A DNA stretch of 64,000 bases, from positions 62,001 to 126,000 of the forward strand of contig MU858100.1 of NCBI GenBank assembly GCA_033297075.1. The letters run 5' to 3'. This document shows, one piece after another, positions 58,788 to 64,000 of the stretch (its first letter is position 1; every line of letters begins with the position of its first letter). Under the pieces are notes generated by a model. The model made no database searches. It saw nothing but the letters and a program-made list of their open reading frames with translations, and had not been told where the DNA came from. The stretch comes from Rhypophila decipiens. Taxonomy: Eukaryota > Ascomycota > Sordariomycetes > Sordariales > Naviculisporaceae. The translations under genes were made by a program, and so were the position numbers.

Positions 58788-61046
58788 ATGCCAGCAAAGG
58801 TTGTGGCCAAAGGCGAGGTGAAGAAGAAGATGTCCTTCAAGGACTACCAAAACAGGAAGAAGTCGGTGTCTCCGACAGACCAGGAGCAAGTCACAAAAAC
58901 GGAGACAAGACCAAACGGCGTACCAGACATAAAACTCACAAAGGAAAACGGAAAGGTCGAACCTATCAAGCCTAAAGAGAGGCTCCCCGAAAAATCACAA
59001 ACAGGGGACAATCGGACGGACAAGCCACGAGGCGAGATAAATGGAGACAGAAGCTCGCAACCCTCGAAGCAACCTCTCGACGTTCCAAGCCGAAAACGAC
59101 TGTCCGAGGTCGACCGCGATCCGCCTCCTGCAAAACGACCCAGGACCGAAGCGGACACCGTCAAACTTGAATCAGCCAGCCGATCGAAGACTCAAACGCC
59201 ACGGCCCCGAGATCGTCCGAACGAGAAGTCACAAAAGAATAGCCGAGATCTGTTGCATCCTCCTCACCATAACGAGGCACCATACTCGAGCTTGGACAGG
59301 GATGTCAGCGCATCACCAAAATCTACCATTCAAGTGAACGGAACGAGACCACATCCAGATAGCGGGAGATCAACGCCTAAAAGAGGAGACCCCCCGACAA
59401 AGTTGCCATTGCCAGCGCTATTGTCGCCCCTTCGTCCTGATTTATTCGAAGGCGGCTTGGATGAACGGGAGAAGAGCCGGAAGAAACCCGCAGACAAGCC
59501 CCCGGTGAAGAGCTCCAAATCGGAAAATGCTCCTCCGCCGAAGAAAGCGAAGCCTGCCATCAAGATCCCGGCGTTGCTCTCTCCTACACTCCCACCAATT
59601 GTGGAAGCGGAGCTTGCTCGGGTGAAGAAGACACCTTCCAAACTCGATGAAGGCCAAAGGAATATTCGTGTGTCGGAATCACCTACCAGTGCGAGAAAGA
59701 CCAGGGTCGTTGCCGAGCCCATCGAAGAGGAGGCTCCGCCCAGCAAACCAAGTTTAATCGTCACGCTGAAGCTAAAGAAGTCCAATGCAAAGAGGGCAAA
59801 AGATCTTCTCGGTCTACCGTCAAAATCGGTAATGAACGCGCTGAAGAAGGAACGGTCCGAAAGTGTAGACAACACACCGCCGCCCGCACGAAAGCGCCCA
59901 CGGATAGCAGATGAGGTATTGGTCGAGAACGCGCCGGCCAAGCGAAGCAAACTAACAAGCGAAATACTGAGCGGATCCAAACCCAGTGGGCTGTCTACCC
60001 CCTTGAAGCAGACCGCCACCGCCATGTCACGTGTCGCATCAAGCCAGTCTCAAGTAGACACACCTGGAAACACAACCGGTTTTACACCAGGCACGGCAGA
60101 GCGCCGCCCAGCCAGCTTTGACGGGCCGCCAGAAAATCCAGCCATGGCAGCAAAGACGCAGCAGACGGTGAACTCGTTGCGAGTCCGACATGAGGAATAC
60201 CGACTACTTGGCAGCAAGCTGAAGCACACGCGAGACGATCTAGCCCGCTCACGGGGATCCAACATCACAGCCTCGGACGAGAAGCGCGTGGTGGCGCTCC
60301 ACCTCGAGATGATACTCGCCTACATGATATCCTTCTACTCGATCAACCAGGCCCGTGCCCTCGACCGCAAGGTATTGGACCTCGTCATGTGGGAGTCCTT
60401 GTTCCCGCATCTACAGGAGCTCGAGAACCGCCCCATCGTGGCGTCCAACCGGGCCCTGAAGGCGCTGGCGCTACAGATGCATGCTCTCTGTCTTGAGCAG
60501 TACACCAGCGCCTACACCTCGCTTGACCCGGGGACGGCGGGGAATCAGTTCAAGAGATGGGCTAAGTGGGAACGGTCGAGGTTGCACATCTGGGCCGAGG
60601 CAGTCAGCCAGTGTGATGGTGTCGAGGACCGGCGGATGAAGACGGTCATTGGGCCGTGGACCAAGGTCGAGGATGCGGTGGCGGCTGTGTTTAATATCAT
60701 GCGCTGCTGGGCTGAGAGTGAGGATGTCCAGTGGCGGCCGCTTATCTTGAAGGAAAAAGAGAAGGACAAGGAAAAGGATAAGGAGAAAGAGAGGGAGCGG
60801 GATAGGGAGAGGGATAGAGATGCTCGGGACAGAGAAAGAGAACGGGACCCCAAGGACCGGGAGAGAGATAGGGATCGCGACAGAGACAGAGACCGGGACA
60901 GAGACAGGGATAGGGAAAGAGAAAGAATTAGGGACAGAGATCGGGATCGGGATCGAGATCGAGATAGGGACCGCGACCGCGACCGCGACCGGGAAAGAGA
61001 CCGAGACCGATCCAGGCTGGGCGTCAATGGCACCACGGGCAGGTAA
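58788..61046 (+). CDS. Unrecognised basic protein with C-terminal Arg-Asp/Arg-Glu tail
   Basis: From ATG 58788 (CAACCATGCC) the frame runs 752 residues without a stop. It is open further upstream to 58449, where ATG 58521 or 58533 could add about 85-90 residues. That extra stretch is Phe/Pro/Thr-rich and more like a C/T-rich leader, so the shorter form is preferred. Residues 1-450 are Lys/Pro/Ser-rich and disordered, with KKMSFKDYQNRKK and several basic motifs such as PAKRPRTE. A helical region at about 455-660 (VNSLRVRHEEYRLLGSKLKHTRDDLARS; AYMISFYSINQARALDRKVLDLVMWE) looks folded and conserved. The last 80 or so residues are a KEKD then RDRD/RER tract. No family is recognised; nuclear location is probable. 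Confidence 0.7.
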   Translation: MPAKVVAKGEVKKKMSFKDYQNRKKSVSPTDQEQVTKTETRPNGVPDIKLTKENGKVEPIKPKERLPEKSQTGDNRTDKPRGEINGDRSSQPSKQPLDVPSRKRLSEVDRDPPPAKRPRTEADTVKLESASRSKTQTPRPRDRPNEKSQKNSRDLLHPPHHNEAPYSSLDRDVSASPKSTIQVNGTRPHPDSGRSTPKRGDPPTKLPLPALLSPLRPDLFEGGLDEREKSRKKPADKPPVKSSKSENAPPPKKAKPAIKIPALLSPTLPPIVEAELARVKKTPSKLDEGQRNIRVSESPTSARKTRVVAEPIEEEAPPSKPSLIVTLKLKKSNAKRAKDLLGLPSKSVMNALKKERSESVDNTPPPARKRPRIADEVLVENAPAKRSKLTSEILSGSKPSGLSTPLKQTATAMSRVASSQSQVDTPGNTTGFTPGTAERRPASFDGPPENPAMAAKTQQTVNSLRVRHEEYRLLGSKLKHTRDDLARSRGSNITASDEKRVVALHLEMILAYMISFYSINQARALDRKVLDLVMWESLFPHLQELENRPIVASNRALKALALQMHALCLEQYTSAYTSLDPGTAGNQFKRWAKWERSRLHIWAEAVSQCDGVEDRRMKTVIGPWTKVEDAVAAVFNIMRCWAESEDVQWRPLILKEKEKDKEKDKEKERERDRERDRDARDRERERDPKDRERDRDRDRDRDRDRDRDRERERIRDRDRDRDRDRDRDRDRDRDRERDRDRSRLGVNGTTGR
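60757..61008 (+). repeat. Low-complexity Lys-Glu/Arg-Asp coding tract
   Basis: About 84 codons of alternating Lys/Arg and Asp/Glu end the gene. Codons vary (GAC/GAT, CGG/AGA/CGC), so the tract is maintained at protein level rather than as recently expanded DNA. Confidence 0.8.
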
Positions 61047-61535
61047 GGGCTAATAGGCGGTTCTCTGTCCAGGCATGATATGATGCCATGACGAGATGGA
61101 CTAGGTTGTATTTGTGCTAATGGGAATCTGAGCGGGAGGGAAACTTTTTCTCTCTTGAATTTTTTCTTCTTTCGAAATTAAACTCCTAATGCCTGTCAAT
61201 ATCCTCATTCCTGTATGTGTGTGTGTGTTTATTCTATCTTTTTTTTTTCTTTTTTGTTATTACTTTTTGGTTTCGTGGAAAAGATACCCTTTTTGGTTGA
61301 GCAGGTGAAGGAAACATGGAACGATCGATCTGTTTTTGGTCATCAATATCCGTTTAGGGCGATTCATTAGCGAGGAATGGTACTATACGTAGCTCGGTTG
61401 CTTTCTTGATAAGGGAATCTTCATATGGCATGGTATGGGATAACAGGCAATGCAAGAAGCAGGACAAACAATGGAGTTTTACCCTTCTTTTTTTTTTTTA
61501 AAGGAATTTTGAGCTGGTCTTGGTCTTGGTCATAT

Positions 61536-61603
61536 AGCTAGCTAGCTAGCTAGGCCGACATGTTCACATGTTGGTTATGTTTATTTACCTACCTACCTAC
61601 CTA
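61536..61603. repeat. Tetranucleotide microsatellites (GCTA)n and (CTAC)n
   Basis: Two separate runs, GCTA repeated 4-5 times and CTAC/ACCT repeated about four times, are split by 33 bp of unique sequence. Confidence 0.75.
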
Positions 61604-62214
61604 TGTTCCCACTTTTTTCTTCTTTTAATGAATAATATCTTTTCTTTTGTTATGGCGTGCTGTACTTTTGGGAGCTGGAACTAGGACCCACCTACTGTAA
61701 TCAGCGGCTATCCAACCGACTAATATTATCTTCTCTTTGGCCATGTACAGAAATGGGAATGGATGGATGTATGGGTATGGTCTGGTAAAGGGTATGTATA
61801 TTGGTATCAGGTCTGGTCTGGTCAGGTCAGTCATGGCAGGCCCATTCATTCAGGCTCAGTCAGGCAAATAAATACAAACCTCGCATCGCATGCCTTTCAG
61901 ATATTTTGCATGCTTACGTTACGTGCTTGGGCAGTTGAGATGTTGCTGGCTTTGGGTATTTCACAATCACCATTGCAAAACATGAGTCACGGTAAAGGTC
62001 AAGAAAGTTATGGTATGAAAGGAAATCTAGAAGTTCGATTCCATTCCAGTCCAGTCTATTACTTTCCCACTTTCTATCTGTTCCCCTGCTTTGCCTACCA
62101 ATATACTCTATCCGAGTGTAACAGGTTATGGTAATGGTGAAAACAAGAGAGACAAAAGGAAAGGGTACTATTCATAGAACCGACCACCGACTGGAGTAGA
62201 GAGAAATATTGCTC

Positions 62215-62249
62215 CTGCTGCTGCTGCTGCTGACTGACTGACTGACTGA
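62215..62249. repeat. Compound microsatellite (CTG)n-(ACTG)n
   Basis: Five to six CTG units run directly into four GACT/ACTG units on the + strand, in the presumed 3' region of the minus-strand Myb-like gene. Confidence 0.8.
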
Positions 62250-62690
62250 GGCTGCTTGCCATACGTATACTCGAGAAGAGAGTATAACTAGCCGCCGAAT
62301 ATAATAGAAAATGAGGAAAATGCACCGAGTGAGTCCACTAAAGCAAATGTCGACCATGAAGGACATCGTAGTGTTGTTTGAGAAAGAAAATATAACGCAT
62401 CCATCCATCCAGTCCATCAAGAAGAGAAAACCAATCCATCTAACACCAAATCCAGATTTTTAATTGCCCTTTTCAAGATCCATCCATACTTATTGCTCGT
62501 ATGCATGTAAGTAGGTATGTATAGAATGGATGAGAAGATGTTGTACTGGTTGAATTGTAGTGCTTATGACATGTAGGGCTGGGCCAAAAAAGTAAAATGC
62601 AAAACATCTGGCAGCGGAGTAGGCAAGGTCGTCGATATCTTTTTTTATCATTGTTTTGAGGGTGGGTTTGAGGTGGTGGAGAGACACCGT

Positions 62691-64000
62691 TTAGATGCTT
62701 CCGATATCATCGTAGTCGTTATCATGGCCACCAGCCTGGTGACTACCTGAGCCGTCTCCAAAGATTGGGTTGCCGTGGTAGGTGTCGTAGTCGGTGTTGG
62801 GCATCCTCATTCCCCAATCATCCGGGAACTGAGCGGCCTGACGAGTACCATACGATCCCGAAGATCCGCCGCCAGGCAGGCCACCGGCCATCATGGAGGA
62901 CAGGTTGACCTCCTGGCGAAAGTTGGTATTGTCTGCTGCTGCTGGCTGAGAGTGAGCAGGGGCTCTCTTGACAGCCCGATTGGCGGCCTTGTCCTTCGCA
63001 CTGATGCTGGCCAACGCCTCCTTCCTGAGTTGTGAGATAGCGCCGTCTTCATCGTCATCCCAAGCGCGCTCTCTAATAGGTCCAGGAGCCTGGAGGGCTG
63101 GGCGGAAGTCATAATCATTGCTACCTCCGTGAGCGGGGAGATAGTTGGGCTGGAAACTCCCAGTAGTTCCAGGAATAGGTTGCAGGGTCGCAGAGGAGTA
63201 AAGGGGATGGACCTGAGCGGGCATGGGTTCAGACGCAGTGTTGACATTGGTGTTGTCAGCCTCATCATCAGGCTCATGCTTGAAGTTCGTCTCCTCATCC
63301 AGCTCCATGTGACCCTCGCCATCCTCGTCGACCACATGAGGAGGGGGGAGTGTAGCTTGATCATCCCTGTCACTATCCTCTTCATTCTTGATTGCGGCCT
63401 TTCGGAATGTCTTCTTGGCCTTGGTAGGCGTGGCGAAACCCTCTCCGGAAGCAAAGTCCTCCGTCTTGGGCCTAGCATTACGCTTGCGAGGCTTCTTGAC
63501 GCCACTGGGGCTAGGGCCCAGCACATCGGCGATGAGTCCACCCTCTTCTCCGACCTGCGCTGCTGCCATGGGCGAGGCAGCCACGGGGGAGGGCACGGCA
63601 GCCCCCTTCTTGCCCCTGCCACCACCTCGGGGCGCACGGGGAGCAGGGGGGGCGCCTTGAGTAGCAGTGTCGTTCATGCCCAGTTTACGCTTGATCTGGC
63701 CAAAGCGGACCTATCAAATAGGCATGTTAGCTCGGATCATGAGGTTTTTGAGCACTGGAAGAGAGGCGTTTGGGTATGCAAATAAAGGCGTGGACCAGTG
63801 ACCAACTATGACCCCTAACAAAGGCATGATATCCCTTGATTAAGGAGGAATCATGCGTGGTAACAGAAAATACAACGTCTCATACGTACCTTTGCGGTCT
63901 CGGCATTCTTGAAGCCATTGGCGACGGCAACCTGCTCCCAATCGATGTCGGGTTTGGACCGCATGTACTGGATCAGGGTAAAGAACAGATAGGCCTCGGC
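62691..64000 (-). CDS. Myb-like DNA-binding protein (partial, start beyond window)
   Basis: Two visible exons, 64000-63890 (continues past the edge) and 63710-62691, give at least 376 residues. The 179-bp intron (63711-63889) has GTACGT and GATAG, longer than most here. The visible N-terminal part is a Myb/SANT-like segment typical of a fungal family: LFFTLIQYMRSKPDIDWEQVA followed by NAETAKVRFGQIKRKLG. The remainder is disordered: Gly/Ala/Pro-rich, then Lys/Arg-rich (KKPRKRNARPK), then acidic, with a Gly/Asp/Tyr-rich tail. Such proteins are probably nuclear, but their targets are unknown. The first residues and start codon lie outside the window. Confidence 0.75.

Larger units (their letters stand above)
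61047..62690. other. Spacer with microsatellites
   Basis: No gene is supported between two convergent genes. T-runs lie near 61219-61248 and 61490-61500. A (GCTA)n run lies at 61536-61553, (CTAC)n at about 61587-61603, and (CTG)n followed by (ACTG)n at about 62215-62249. These probably lie in the 3' untranslated regions. Confidence 0.55.

Overview
The window is nuclear DNA of a filamentous ascomycete, most likely a Sordariomycete. Genes are dense and occur on both strands. Introns are short (54-101 bp in nearly every case) with GT..AG ends and CTRAC/GCTAAC-like branch sites. The gene set includes a Polycomb SUZ12 homologue, a Zn2Cys6 regulator, a mitochondrial ClpX and a secreted CE1 esterase. 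PRC2 is absent from Aspergillus, which argues against that lineage. I cannot name the species. No tRNA, rRNA or CRISPR array was recognised.

Layout. 1-181: C-terminal end of a + strand gene. 182-2128: repeat-bearing spacer. 2129-4078 (-): TFIIH subunit Tfb1/p62. 5467-8631 (+): 2-oxoglutarate dehydrogenase E1. 9130-10446 (-): CIA1-type WD40 protein. 11062-12948 (-): mitochondrial ClpX. 14028-16565 (+): glycogen branching enzyme. 17245-19421 (+): ATP synthase beta. 19422-27794 is an accessory island: two minisatellite arrays, a 1.2-kb element with 139-bp terminal inverted repeats, a broken gene, a secreted CE1 esterase and a Zn2Cys6 transcription factor. 27795-29495 (+): ORC5. 30362-32356 (-): Sly41-like transporter. 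33476-35401 (+): SF3B2/Cus1. 36470-38826 (-): SUZ12. 38827-43574: 4.7 kb gene-poor stretch with possible gene relics. 43575-46058 (-): F-box/LRR-type protein. 46746-48052 (-): UFD1. 49052-50512 (+): Lin1/CD2BP2. 50932-52428 (-): RVB2. 54033-56396 (+) and 58521/58788-61046 (+): two unrecognised proteins with Arg-Glu/Arg-Asp tracts. 62691-64000 (-): Myb-like protein running off the edge.

How the genes relate. These are mostly single-copy housekeeping genes with no operon logic. KGD1, ClpX and ATP synthase beta act in mitochondria. Tfb1, ORC5, SUZ12, RVB2, SF3B2 and Lin1 act in nuclear transcription, replication, chromatin and splicing. UFD1 and probably the F-box protein serve ubiquitin-dependent turnover. 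Cia1 supplies Fe-S clusters to nuclear enzymes such as the TFIIH helicase XPD, so it has an indirect link to Tfb1.

The most unusual content is the 19.4-22.9 kb repeat/element block, a 21-bp triplication across a splice acceptor in the ATP synthase beta gene, a C-terminal PHD-type finger on SUZ12, palindromes beside the Zn2Cys6, ORC5 and F-box genes, and the two RE/RD-tract proteins.
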